Below are positions 52,379 to 61,346 of a stretch of 64,000 nt of DNA, in pieces. The DNA comes from Rhodospirillales bacterium (GTDB lineage Bacteria; Pseudomonadota; Alphaproteobacteria; Rhodospirillales; Thalassospiraceae), in assembly GCA_019634165.1 (NCBI GenBank), contig JAHQVT010000003.1, positions 180,308-244,307 on the forward strand. Reading direction: 5' to 3'. The notes under the pieces are model-generated. The model had not been told where the DNA came from. It searched no databases and worked only from the letters and a program-made list of their open reading frames with translations. The stretch's first letter is position 1; each line of letters starts with the position of its first letter. A program made the position numbers and the translations under genes.

Positions 52379-53712
52379 GACTGGGCCTCCGCACGGTTTT
52401 TGGCAAACAGTTCGCGAAATACCGGGAAGATGTCCGAAGCCTTGGTTACGCGTTTTAAGGCAAAGCGCTGATTGTTTGATGCCAAGGGGGCATAGGATTT
52501 CCAAAGGGCGGTTTCGCCTTCGGCGGCGGCGAAAATTTCGGCCTCGCGTTCGTCTGTGATTTCGATATAGGCGTAATATTGACATTTCGGCAGAAGGTCT
52601 TCGGCCAGAAGGGCTGTGCATTTTGCCCCGTCATTGGAATAGTTATCGCCATCCGATGCCTGTGCGGCGTAGATGTTCCATTGATCGGTCGGGTAGCGGT
52701 CTTTGAGCACCTTTTTCATTTCTTCAAGGGCGGTGGAAACGATGGTTCCGCCGGTTTCGCGTGAATAGAAAAACGTTTCTTCGTCAACTTCGGATGCGCG
52801 CGATGTATGGCGGATAAACACCACTTCGACATGCTTGTAGCGACGGTGCAAAAACAGATGCAGTAACATGAAGAACCGCTTGGCCAGTTCCTTCATTTGT
52901 TCGGACATTGATCCTGATACATCCATCAAACAGAACATAACGGCCTGTGTGTTCGGCGTTGGGATTTGTTGAAACTGGTTAAAGCGGGTGTCGATCGGAT
53001 CAATGAACGGGATCGCCTTCATGCGGCGCTTGGCTTCTTCAAGGTCGGCGAGAAACCCGTGCAGTTTTTCATCATCAAGTTTGGTCAGTTTGCCTGACGG
53101 GCGTTTTTCCGCCTTGGCCTGAAGGGCTGCAATTTTATCTTCAAGTTCGCGGATTTCAGCGGTTTTGGGGCGGCGCAACCCAATGCGCCGTGCCAATGAA
53201 TTGCGCATGGTGCGCACAAGGCTAAGATTGGCGGGGCTTCCTTCGACAGAGTATCCGGCACGCGCATTGCGAAATGCGGTGGTTTGTTTCAGGCTTTTTT
53301 TCAAAAGATCGGGAAGTTCAAGATCCTCGAAAAAGATATCAAGAAATTCATCCCGGCTTAGGGTGAATTGGAATTCATCTTCCCCGTCGCCATCCGGGCT
53401 TGCCTTTGATCCACCGGCACCGCCATCGCCTCCTTGCGGTCGGGCAATACGATCACCTTGAACGAATTTCTTGTTGCCCGGCAGGACATAATTGCGGTTG
53501 CCGCCGCGCCCGGCATGATGAAACCCTGGTTCTTTTAATGTTTTGCTGGGAATGGTGATTTGATCGCCGCTGCTAATATCGGTGATGCCGCGTGTTCGGA
53601 TGGTATCTTCGACGGCTTTTTTGATCTGTGCCTTGGCCCGGCGCATAAAGCGCTGTCGGTTGCCAAGACTTTTGCCTGTCGGGTTCTTACGGCGATCAAC
53701 GATATAGAGCAT
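52375..53712 (-). CDS. yeaH: DUF444 family protein with VWA-like domain (YeaH/YhbH)
   Basis: A 445-residue cytoplasmic protein. The start 'MLYIVDRRKNPTGKSLGNRQRFMRRAKAQIKKAV' is highly conserved in the family. The C-terminal half is a von Willebrand A-like domain with the MIDAS-type 'MFCLMDVSGSMSEQMKELAKRFFMLL'. A Gly-rich basic segment lies between. I chose the ATG at 53710-53712 behind AAGGATAG. The gene sits between prkA and spoVR and overlaps spoVR by 4 bp. It is thought to work with the PrkA kinase; the mechanism is unknown. Confidence 0.93.
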   Translation of the reverse strand: MLYIVDRRKNPTGKSLGNRQRFMRRAKAQIKKAVEDTIRTRGITDISSGDQITIPSKTLKEPGFHHAGRGGNRNYVLPGNKKFVQGDRIARPQGGDGGAGGSKASPDGDGEDEFQFTLSRDEFLDIFFEDLELPDLLKKSLKQTTAFRNARAGYSVEGSPANLSLVRTMRNSLARRIGLRRPKTAEIRELEDKIAALQAKAEKRPSGKLTKLDDEKLHGFLADLEEAKRRMKAIPFIDPIDTRFNQFQQIPTPNTQAVMFCLMDVSGSMSEQMKELAKRFFMLLHLFLHRRYKHVEVVFIRHTSRASEVDEETFFYSRETGGTIVSTALEEMKKVLKDRYPTDQWNIYAAQASDGDNYSNDGAKCTALLAEDLLPKCQYYAYIEITDEREAEIFAAAEGETALWKSYAPLASNNQRFALKRVTKASDIFPVFRELFAKNRAEAQS

Positions 53713-53826
53713 GGGCAATCTATCCTTGGCGGGCACACTGTTTTATGGGTTCATAAAGTGCTGTGTGCCGCTTATTTGGGCCTTGATCATTACGCGATAC
53801 ATTGGCATGCGATGCATCCCGTGTTG

Positions 53827-53863
53827 AAAAGACACCGGGCGGACAAGGGAGAAACCGCCCGGT
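53827..53863 (-). terminator. Terminator between prkA and yeaH
   Basis: On the minus strand ACCGGGCGG (53855-53863) pairs with CCGCCCGGT (53834-53842), followed by GTCTTTTC. It would reduce read-through from prkA into yeaH-spoVR. Confidence 0.7.
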
Positions 53864-53888
53864 AGGGCCGGTTAGTGTGGGACTTGGC

Positions 53889-55835
53889 TTAACCGGCCTT
53901 GTTCACGCGCATATACCATTCGACCAGACGGCGGGTCTGACGTTCGGTATAGCTTCGATCAATCATGCGTTTGACGAATTCGTTGTGTTTCTTTTCGGTT
54001 TCGCCGTCTTTTTTCGATCCGAAAGAAATCACCGGCAACAGGTCTTCGACCTGACTGAACATGCGCTTTTCAATGACTTCGCGAAGCTTCTCGTAAGATG
54101 TCCACGATGGGTTTTTGCCCTTGTTATTGGCGCGCGCGCGCAGGGCGAATTTAACCACCTCGTTACGGAAGTCTTTCGGGTTGGCGATGCCAGCAGGCTT
54201 TTCGATTTTGGATAGTTCCTGATCAATGATCTTGCGATCAAGAAGCTGTCCGGTGTCGGGGTCTTTGAAGTCCTGATCTTCGATCCATGCATCGGCGTAG
54301 GATACATAGCGATCAAACAGGTTCTGCCCGTAATCGGAATAACTTTCGAGATAGGCCTTCTGGATTTCTGCCCCGATAAATTCGGCATAACGCGGGGCCA
54401 GCTCGGACTTAATGAAGTCCATATAATCCTTTTCGCGTTCTTCGGGGTATTGTTCGCGCCGGATCGCCTGTTCAAGGACATACATCAGATGCACCGGGTC
54501 TGCGGCGACTTCGTTGGTGTCATGGTTGAAGGTTTCAGACAAAACCTTAAAGGCAAAGCGGGTTGAAATGCCGTCCATGCCTTCGTCAACGCTGGCGGTA
54601 TCACGGTATTCCTGCATTGATTTTGCTTTGGGATCGACGTCTTTTAACGTTTCACCGTCATAAACGCGCATCTTGGAATAGAGGTTGGAATTTTCATGTT
54701 CCTGCAAGCGTGACAGCACAGAGAACTGCGCAAGCATCTTAAGTGTTCCGGGTGCACAGGCCCCTTGTTCAAGTTCTGATCCTTGCAGAAGCTTGTCATA
54801 GATCATGGTTTCTTCGGTGACACGCAGGCAGTAGGGCACTTTGATGACGCTGATACGGTCAATAAAGGCTTCGTTGTTTTTGTTGGCCTTGAAGGTTTGC
54901 CATTCGGCTTCGTTGGAATGGGCAAGGATCATGCCTTGGAACGGAATGGCACCAAGGTTTTCCGTGCCGATATAGTTGCTTTCCTGTGTGGCGGTCAGCA
55001 AGGGATGGAGCATCTTGATCGGGGCTTTGAACATTTCGACAAATTCAAGCAAGCCCTGATTGGCACGGTTTAGCCCCCCGGAATAGCTATAGGCATCCGG
55101 GTCGTTCTGGCTGAAATATTCAAGCTTGCGGATGTCAACCTTACCGACAAGCGATGAAATATCCTGATTGTTTTCATCGCCGGGTTCGGTTTTGGCAATG
55201 CCGATCTGGCGCAGACGCGACGGGATTAGTTTAACAACCGAGAATTTGGTTAGGTCCCCGCCAAACTCATCAAGGCGTTTGACCGCCCAAGGCGACATAA
55301 GACCGGTCAGGCGACGTTTGGGGATACGGTATTTGTCCTCGATTGCATCGCCCATTTTGGCCGGGTTAAACAGACCAAGCGGACTTTCGAAAACCGGGCT
55401 GATATCGTCACCAGCCTTCAGGACATATATCGGTTCACGCTCCATCAATTCCTTAAGCCGTTCGGCAAGCGAACTTTTACCCCCGCCAACCGGGCCAAGC
55501 AGATAAAGAACCTGTTTGCGTTCTTCCAACCCTTGGGCAGCATATTTAAAGAACCCGACGATGCGTTCGACGGTTTCTTCCATGCCATAAAAGTCGGCAA
55601 AAGCAGGGTAACGTTTGATGGTTCGGTTCAGGAAGATGCGGCCAAGGCGAGAATCTGTCGAGGTGTCGATTAGTTCAGGTTCACCAATTGCCGAAATCAT
55701 GCGTTCAGCGGCCGATGCATAGGCCGTTGGGTCTTCGCGACACAGATTAAGGTAATCGCGGATGGTCAGTTCGGTTTGTTGTTTCCCGTCATACCCTTCC
55801 GCATACAGCTCGAAGATATCCTTGTCTTCAGCCAT
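53889..55835 (-). CDS. prkA: PrkA-family serine protein kinase / AAA protein
   Basis: A 648-residue cytoplasmic protein (YeaG/PrkA). The N-terminal AAA-like domain has Walker A 'LLGPVGGGKSSLAERLKELM' and 'GLMSPWAVKRLDEFGGD'. The C-terminal PrkA domain includes 'KAKSMQEYRDTASVDEGMDGISTRFAFKVLSETFN' and ends near 'QTRRLVEWYMRVNKAG'. I chose the ATG at 55833-55835 with AAAGGAGACC upstream. It heads prkA-yeaH-spoVR. It responds to starvation in E. coli; the kinase substrate is unsettled. Confidence 0.95.
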   Translation of the reverse strand: MAEDKDIFELYAEGYDGKQQTELTIRDYLNLCREDPTAYASAAERMISAIGEPELIDTSTDSRLGRIFLNRTIKRYPAFADFYGMEETVERIVGFFKYAAQGLEERKQVLYLLGPVGGGKSSLAERLKELMEREPIYVLKAGDDISPVFESPLGLFNPAKMGDAIEDKYRIPKRRLTGLMSPWAVKRLDEFGGDLTKFSVVKLIPSRLRQIGIAKTEPGDENNQDISSLVGKVDIRKLEYFSQNDPDAYSYSGGLNRANQGLLEFVEMFKAPIKMLHPLLTATQESNYIGTENLGAIPFQGMILAHSNEAEWQTFKANKNNEAFIDRISVIKVPYCLRVTEETMIYDKLLQGSELEQGACAPGTLKMLAQFSVLSRLQEHENSNLYSKMRVYDGETLKDVDPKAKSMQEYRDTASVDEGMDGISTRFAFKVLSETFNHDTNEVAADPVHLMYVLEQAIRREQYPEEREKDYMDFIKSELAPRYAEFIGAEIQKAYLESYSDYGQNLFDRYVSYADAWIEDQDFKDPDTGQLLDRKIIDQELSKIEKPAGIANPKDFRNEVVKFALRARANNKGKNPSWTSYEKLREVIEKRMFSQVEDLLPVISFGSKKDGETEKKHNEFVKRMIDRSYTERQTRRLVEWYMRVNKAG

Positions 55836-56474
55836 GGCGCGGTCTCCTTTCAAACGTTATCTCATGCGTATCAAACTTACGTTTCCTGTCTTGCCTGTTT
55901 TGCGGTGCAGCAGGCCTGAGAGTGGCCGCCTCGCTGTTATAACGTCGGCAAAAGTCGTTGCGATGCTCTTGCCTGACTGTAAATATTTTAAAGAAGTCTA
56001 TTTAGCGTCTGGTTAATAATCGGCAGAAGATGCCAAGAGTTTGGAGTTGCCTATATTACCGTGCTGTATTTCAGTATTTACTACTGTTGGTTGCGATACT
56101 TGGCCCTTGTTGCAGCAGCCTTTGGTATCGACTTAAAACCCGTCCGGGCAAACCCCTGATGTGTGATCACGGTTTTTGCGCCTGTAAAATGTCTTCTGTA
56201 TTTGACTTGGGAATCAGGATGGGGTTCCGCAAGGTAAGGCGTAACGATTATTGACGAAATTTCTTCTTGTATGTTCACATCTCAGTGACACCGTAATCCG
56301 CCGTGTGGTTGACGGTATCTGGGCGTTTGACTGCGCAATCCGGGGTGCAAAACGGGCGCGAAAATATTTTGCATTTGCACAATAGACGAAGCCTACATTA
56401 TCACAGCCTGATATCCGGACAAATTGATCGCCACAGATCAATCATTCCAAACCAGTTGATGGACCCTGATTCTA
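55836..56474. other. Intergenic stretch of ~640 bp, nothing recognised
   Basis: This stretch should contain the prkA promoter on the minus strand and the rhodanese promoter on the plus strand. I see no convincing gene, terminator or repeat. Confidence 0.4.
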
Positions 56475-56813
56475 ATGACCGACGGTGCAGTTAAGTTTGT
56501 TGAACCCCATGAACTTGATCTTTTGATCGGTCAGGAAAATGTGACAGTGATTGATGTGCGCGAACCCGAAGAATTCGCCACTGGTCACATTGAAACTGCG
56601 ATCAATATTCCGACCTCAAATTTCGATATTCCCGCACTTGTTGATCTGACGGATGAAACTGAGACCGATCTGGTGTTTGTCTGTGCTGTTGGCCAACGAT
56701 CTTTTGGTGCGGCCAATGCGGTCTTGCCCCATGTTGATTGCGAGATTTCCAATCTGAAGGGCGGTATTCAAAGCTGGACCCGTGCCGGATTTGATCTTGA
56801 AGACGGGAAATAG
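56475..56813 (+). CDS. Rhodanese-like sulfurtransferase domain protein
   Basis: A 112-residue single rhodanese domain, which carries sulfur as a persulfide. It has the 'VIDVREPEEFATGHIETAINIP' opening and the active-site loop 'VFVCAVGQRSFGAA', whose Cys is the persulfide carrier, and ends 'LKGGIQSWTRAGFDLE'. No signal peptide is present, so it acts in the cytoplasm. The start ATG at 56475 has no strong ribosome binding site. It is followed by a small terminator. The partner sulfur acceptor is unknown. Confidence 0.92.
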   Translation: MTDGAVKFVEPHELDLLIGQENVTVIDVREPEEFATGHIETAINIPTSNFDIPALVDLTDETETDLVFVCAVGQRSFGAANAVLPHVDCEISNLKGGIQSWTRAGFDLEDGK

Positions 56814-56931
56814 GGCGCAGGCCCATTCATGACGTTTGAACAAGGCGGGTGTGATGAAAAACACCCCCTAAAAGGGCCGCACCAATATTTGCTGCTGTTG
56901 CGGATCAACAGATAACACCCTTTGAAATCAC

Positions 56932-56955
56932 AACCGGCCGGGTAGCCGGTTTTTC
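56932..56955 (+). terminator. Rho-independent terminator of the rhodanese gene
   Basis: AACCGGC (56932-56938) pairs with GCCGGTT (56945-56951), followed by TTTC. The stem is short but GC-rich. Confidence 0.65.
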
Positions 56956-57014
56956 TATCTTGACGAAATCCCATAAATGGAAAAATATCCCAATATTGGG
57001 ATTCGGAGCGAGAG

Positions 57015-57569
57015 ATGGACGACATTGAAAAACGGCTTGCCGCACGGTTATCGGCATTGCGGGCGGAACGCGGGTGGTCGCTTGATGAATTGGCAAAGCG
57101 CAGTTCTGTCAGCCGGGCGAGCCTTTCACGTATCGAGAATGGCGATGTCAGCCCGACGGCCAGTGTACTGGGGAAATTGTGTGTCGCGTTTGGGGTGACT
57201 TTGTCGCGTCTGATGCAGATGGTTGAAGATGATTTTGCCCCATTGGTTGCCCGTGCGGCACAGGAAATCTGGACCGATCCAGAAACCGGTTATCGCCGTC
57301 GTCTGGTATCACCCGGATCAAAGAACTTGGCGGGCGAGGTTCTTGAAGTTGAAATTGATCCGGGGCAACGGATTGAATATGCCGGAACCCCGCGTGACGG
57401 GATGGAGCATCATCTGGTGATGTTGGAGGGAGAACTTTCAATGCAGATTGATGGAAAGTCGTACAGATTACGGGCCGGGGATTGCCTGCGCTATCAGTTG
57501 CGCGGTGCGAGCGTGTTTCAAACTCCAAAAAACACCGGAGCCCGCTATCACCTGTTTATTGTCGAATAA
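57015..57569 (+). CDS. XRE-family regulator with C-terminal cupin domain
   Basis: A 184-residue regulator. Residues ~8-65 are the helix-turn-helix 'LSALRAERGWSLDELAKRSSVSRASLSRIENGDVSPTASVLGKL'. The C-terminal half is a cupin sensor ('VEIDPGQRIEYAGTPRDGMEHHLVMLEGELSMQIDG', 'LRAGDCLRYQL'). Such proteins often control amino-acid or small-molecule catabolism. A GNAT acetyltransferase gene follows 22 bp later and is probably its operon partner. The ligand is unknown. Confidence 0.93.
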   Translation: MDDIEKRLAARLSALRAERGWSLDELAKRSSVSRASLSRIENGDVSPTASVLGKLCVAFGVTLSRLMQMVEDDFAPLVARAAQEIWTDPETGYRRRLVSPGSKNLAGEVLEVEIDPGQRIEYAGTPRDGMEHHLVMLEGELSMQIDGKSYRLRAGDCLRYQLRGASVFQTPKNTGARYHLFIVE

Positions 57570-57591
57570 TGTCAGCGAATTTGAGGCGATC

Positions 57592-58137
57592 ATGACCGTG
57601 ACTTCCAAGACACCAGCGATCATCTGCCTTGATGCAGATGGCTTGATCGCAAAAATCGACCAGTTTGGCAATATGTTGCATGCCTGCGTTCATGATGGGG
57701 CGAGCATCGGCTTTATCGAACCTTTTCCGCTGGATGAAGCGAGCACGTTTTGGCGTGACCGAATTGTTCCTGCACTGCGTGGAGGCAAGAGAGATTTGTT
57801 TGTTGCCCTTGACGATGACCGGGTGGTTGGAACGGTTCAGCTTGATTATGACACCATGCCCAATCAACGCCATCGCGGGGACATCAGTAAATTGATGGTT
57901 CGCCCGGATTGCCGTCGGCGCGGGATTGCCCGTTTGCTGATGATCGCGGCAGAAGATCGGGCAAGGGAATTGAGGCGCAGTTTGCTGACCCTTGATACCC
58001 GCACCGGGGATAGTGCCGAAACGCTTTATGCATCCCTTGGGTTTGAGCGTGCCGGCGTGATCCCGGAATATGCCCGTGACCCGTTTTCCGACAAGCTAAG
58101 CGCAACGACGGTGATGTTTAAACGCCTGCATGATTAG
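57592..58137 (+). CDS. GNAT-family N-acetyltransferase
   Basis: A 181-residue acetyl-CoA-dependent acetyltransferase. The CoA-binding motif A is 'DISKLMVRPDCRRRGIARLLM' (R-R-x-G-I-A), preceded by 'VGTVQLDYD', with motif B 'LLTLDTRTGDSAETLYASLGFERAGVIPEYA'. I chose the ATG at 57592 behind GAGG; an ATG at 57448 would overlap the regulator gene by 122 bp. It lies directly behind the XRE-cupin regulator. The substrate cannot be told. Confidence 0.9.
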   Translation: MTVTSKTPAIICLDADGLIAKIDQFGNMLHACVHDGASIGFIEPFPLDEASTFWRDRIVPALRGGKRDLFVALDDDRVVGTVQLDYDTMPNQRHRGDISKLMVRPDCRRRGIARLLMIAAEDRARELRRSLLTLDTRTGDSAETLYASLGFERAGVIPEYARDPFSDKLSATTVMFKRLHD

Positions 58138-58439
58138 CGCCTTGGTTTCAGTGGCGATTCTCTATTTCGGTATTCAGAATGGTCGTTCTGGCATGCCACG
58201 CTCATTGCAATGAGTGGCCCGGCAATCACAAATTGCAATACTGCGCTGCCGTAATAGGAACTGTAGCATGCGGGAAAGTCGCGTTTTCCGTAGCTGTTCA
58301 AGGGGTTGTGCGGCGCACTAAGGGTTTTTTGATAGGGGCATTGAACATAGCGAAACATGTTGAACAGCGTCGAAAATTAGGCGCATCCTTGCGGACTTAC
58401 ACAAAGAATTAAAATAAAAGTTCTCGGAGGACGTTCATC
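58138..58439. other. Promoter region of the TRAP operon, otherwise featureless
   Basis: About 300 bp before dctP. TCTCGGAGGACG just before the ATG gives a strong ribosome binding site. I found no clear operator. Confidence 0.4.
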
Positions 58440-59429
58440 ATGAAGAAACTTGCCCTTGCCGCAGCCTTGATGGCGGCAGTCGGATTTTCCGGTGCTGTGA
58501 ATGCAGCGGACCTTACCTTGCGCATTTCGTTGCAGTTGCCGTTGAAAAGCCACCTTGGCCAAAACCTTTTGTTGTTTAAGCAAGAGGTCGAAGAAAAATC
58601 GAACGGCGATATCGAAGTTCAGATTTATGATTCAGCCCAGCTTTACAAAGACAAAGAAGTTCCTGCTGCGGTGGGATCGGGCGCAATCGAAATGGGTGTC
58701 GCATCACTGACCCGCTATGTTGGCGATGTGCCTGCTGTTGATATTTTCTATCAGCCGTTCGTTTTTGATACCGAAGAAAAAGTTCGCAAAGCCGTTGCCA
58801 AAGGATCACCGGTACGGGGTCCGCTTGATGCGGCAATTGCTGAAACGGGTGCGTCTGTTCTGTGGTGGCAGGCTTATGGTGGGGCGATCATGCTGTCGAA
58901 AGACGCACCGCTTCATGGTCCGGCTGACATGGAAGGCAAAAAAGTCCGTGTCTTTGGCAAAACGCTTGGTGACTTTACCGTTGCCGCAGGTGGTGCACCG
59001 ACCCTTATTTCCGGTTCCGAGCAATATATTGCCTATCAGCGTGGCACGGTTGACATCGGCATGACCGGTGTTTCGGGGGTTAAATCCCGTCATCTTTGGG
59101 AAGTTATGGACCATATCACCGTAACCAACCATGCCGATATCGAGTTCATCGTTGTGGTGAATACCGATTTTTGGAACGGTCTTACCGATGCGCAGCGCGA
59201 CATCATCAATAACGCAGCAATGTTTGCCGAGGCTGATGTGCGTAACCGCATGAGCGATATCGAAGCTGCGGCTTATGCTGCTTCGGAAGAAGCCGGTATG
59301 AAGGTGTATCGTCCGACCGCAGAAGAGTTCGCCAAATGGCGTGCTGTTTCCCAGCCGGTCTATGATGCCTTCCTTGAAGATGCTGGCGACCTTGGCAAGC
59401 AGGTCTTTGAAGCAGCTCAGAAATTCTGA
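58440..59429 (+). CDS. dctP: TRAP transporter substrate-binding protein (DctP family)
   Basis: A 329-residue periplasmic receptor of a tripartite ATP-independent transporter, which binds organic acids. A signal peptide ends at 'GAVNAA'. 'LRISLQLPLKSHLGQNLLLFKQEVEEKSNGDIEVQIYDSAQLYKD' and 'KKVRVFGKTLGDFTVAAGGAPTLI' are family hallmarks; the latter Arg usually binds the carboxylate of the ligand. GGAGGACG precedes the ATG. It is followed 150 bp later by the membrane subunits. The ligand is not given by sequence. Confidence 0.95.
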   Translation: MKKLALAAALMAAVGFSGAVNAADLTLRISLQLPLKSHLGQNLLLFKQEVEEKSNGDIEVQIYDSAQLYKDKEVPAAVGSGAIEMGVASLTRYVGDVPAVDIFYQPFVFDTEEKVRKAVAKGSPVRGPLDAAIAETGASVLWWQAYGGAIMLSKDAPLHGPADMEGKKVRVFGKTLGDFTVAAGGAPTLISGSEQYIAYQRGTVDIGMTGVSGVKSRHLWEVMDHITVTNHADIEFIVVVNTDFWNGLTDAQRDIINNAAMFAEADVRNRMSDIEAAAYAASEEAGMKVYRPTAEEFAKWRAVSQPVYDAFLEDAGDLGKQVFEAAQKF

Positions 59430-59580
59430 TGATGCTGATCGGTCGCCATCAACTGCGGTGGCGACCGGTTGACTACCTTTTGCCTTTTCTAGCGGGTAAT
59501 TTTCACGCCTTTTATTGATCAAGGAGATGGCTGTTTGACGGGTGCGGTTTTGATCGTACCGCCAAGACAGCATTATTTAA

Positions 59581-60072
59581 ATGATGTTTGATCGATTGAC
59601 GCTGTTTCTGGCGTGGGTCGCAGCCATTTTGTTCGTGCTTGCGGGCTGTATGCTGACCTACGAAGTTTTGGCCCGGTATTTCTTTATTCGTCCGACAATC
59701 TGGGCGGCTGAACTTTCGCAGCTTTGCCTGATTTGGGGATCATTGCTGGGCATGCCATGGGCTTTGGCGGCACGCCGTCATATTTCGGTTGATGCGGTGA
59801 CCCGGTTGCTTGCCCCAAAGGTTCAACGCGGTGTGGAGATTATTGCCATGCTGTGCATTCTGGCTTTTTCGGTGATGGTAACGATCAAGGGCTGGGACAT
59901 TTTCTTTGACAGTTTTGAACGCGGACGGACCAGCGGCACGATGCTGGACCTGCCTGCATGGGTGGCTGAATTGCCCGTTGCGGTGGGGTTTGCGCTTTTA
60001 TCCATTCAGGCGGTGATTGAAATCATTGGTCTTTTGCGCGGCAAAGACATTCCAAAAGGGGCACACGAATGA
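59581..60072 (+). CDS. dctQ: TRAP transporter small membrane subunit (DctQ family)
   Basis: A 163-residue inner-membrane protein with four hydrophobic spans and the DctQ signature 'LARYFFIRPTIWAAELSQLCLIWGSLLGMPWALAARRHISVDAV'. It links the substrate-binding protein and the large permease. It overlaps dctM by 4 bp (ATGA). Confidence 0.93.
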   Translation: MMFDRLTLFLAWVAAILFVLAGCMLTYEVLARYFFIRPTIWAAELSQLCLIWGSLLGMPWALAARRHISVDAVTRLLAPKVQRGVEIIAMLCILAFSVMVTIKGWDIFFDSFERGRTSGTMLDLPAWVAELPVAVGFALLSIQAVIEIIGLLRGKDIPKGAHE

Positions 60073-61340
60073 CGATTATTCTGACCCTTGGGGCGATGTT
60101 TGGCCTGCTTTTGATGCGGGTTCCTGTTGCCTTTGCCTTGGGCGGGCTTGGTCTTGCCATGTTGGTGCTGGGCGGGTTTTCACCCTTGATGGCACCACAG
60201 GCGGTTTTATCCACGCTTGATGGCTTTATCTTATTGGCGGTGCCGCTGTTTTTGTTGATGTCGAATGTTTTGCTGCGTGCCGGTGTGGGCAATGATCTGT
60301 TTGCTGCCGTCAGTGCATGGGTTGGACATTGGCCCGGTGGTTTGGCGGTTGCGACGATTTTATCGTGCGGTGTGTTTGCGGCGATTTCAGGGTCGTCTGT
60401 TGCAACGGCGGCTACCATTGGTACGGTTGCGATCCCGGAAATGATCAACCGGGGCTATAACAAGAAGTTCGTTTATGGCCTTTTGGCCGCAGGCGGAACG
60501 CTTGGCATTTTGATCCCGCCATCGATTCCCATGATCATTTATGGCTTTGTCACCGAAGAATCGGTGATTTCGCTGTTTCTGGCCGGAATCGGGCCGGGGA
60601 TTGCGTTGCTGTTGTTCTTTATCGTGTTCTCAATGATCTATGCCCGCTTTGGCGGTCAGGAACGCGAAGCCAAACAAGGTTGGCCTGAAAGGCGTCGTGC
60701 AACATTACGCGCTCTTCCAGCCGTGGTTTTGGCTGTTCTGATCATTTCGGGGATTTATTCAGGCGCCTTTACGCCGACCGAGGCCGCGGCGATCGGCTTT
60801 GCCGCATCCTTGATCATTACCGGACCGATCATGCGGGTTTTGACGTGGGATGCGTTCAAAAAGGCGGTGTTTGAATCCATGGCGACCACGGTATCGATCA
60901 TTTTGATCATTGCCGGGGCCAAGGTATTTGGCAAGGCGATTACCCTGTATCGAATCCCACAGGATATTTCGGTGATGATCACGCAGGGGATTGATACCGA
61001 ACTTGGCTTTATCCTGATTGTCACAGCGGTTCTGTTGGTGATGGGGCTGGTGTTTGAAGCCTTATCAATGGTGCTGATCATGACGCCGGTTCTGCTGCCT
61101 GCGGCTTTGGTTCTTGGTTTTGATCCGATCTGGTTTGGGGTCTATATGGTGATCATGGTCGAATGTGCCCTGATTACGCCGCCGGTTGGATTGAACCTGT
61201 ATGTGATCCAATCTGTTGCCAAGGCCCGGTTGGGCGAGGTGGCAAGTGGTGTCGCCCCGTTCCTGATCCTGATGTTTGTTTGTGCTGCGATTTTATATCT
61301 CTGGCATGATCTTGCCCTTTATATTCCGTTCAAATTGTGA
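60069..61340 (+). CDS. dctM: TRAP transporter large permease (DctM family)
   Basis: A 423-residue inner-membrane permease with about 12 hydrophobic segments. 'SGSSVATAATIGTVAIPEMINRGY' and 'AAGGTLGILIPPSIPMIIYG' are the DctM hallmarks, and 'PTEAAAIGFAASLI' lies in the middle. It drives uptake with the sodium or proton gradient. Its 5' end overlaps dctQ by 4 bp, and the lyase-family gene starts 6 bp after it. Confidence 0.97.
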   Translation: MTIILTLGAMFGLLLMRVPVAFALGGLGLAMLVLGGFSPLMAPQAVLSTLDGFILLAVPLFLLMSNVLLRAGVGNDLFAAVSAWVGHWPGGLAVATILSCGVFAAISGSSVATAATIGTVAIPEMINRGYNKKFVYGLLAAGGTLGILIPPSIPMIIYGFVTEESVISLFLAGIGPGIALLLFFIVFSMIYARFGGQEREAKQGWPERRRATLRALPAVVLAVLIISGIYSGAFTPTEAAAIGFAASLIITGPIMRVLTWDAFKKAVFESMATTVSIILIIAGAKVFGKAITLYRIPQDISVMITQGIDTELGFILIVTAVLLVMGLVFEALSMVLIMTPVLLPAALVLGFDPIWFGVYMVIMVECALITPPVGLNLYVIQSVAKARLGEVASGVAPFLILMFVCAAILYLWHDLALYIPFKL

Positions 61341-61346
61341 TGACCG

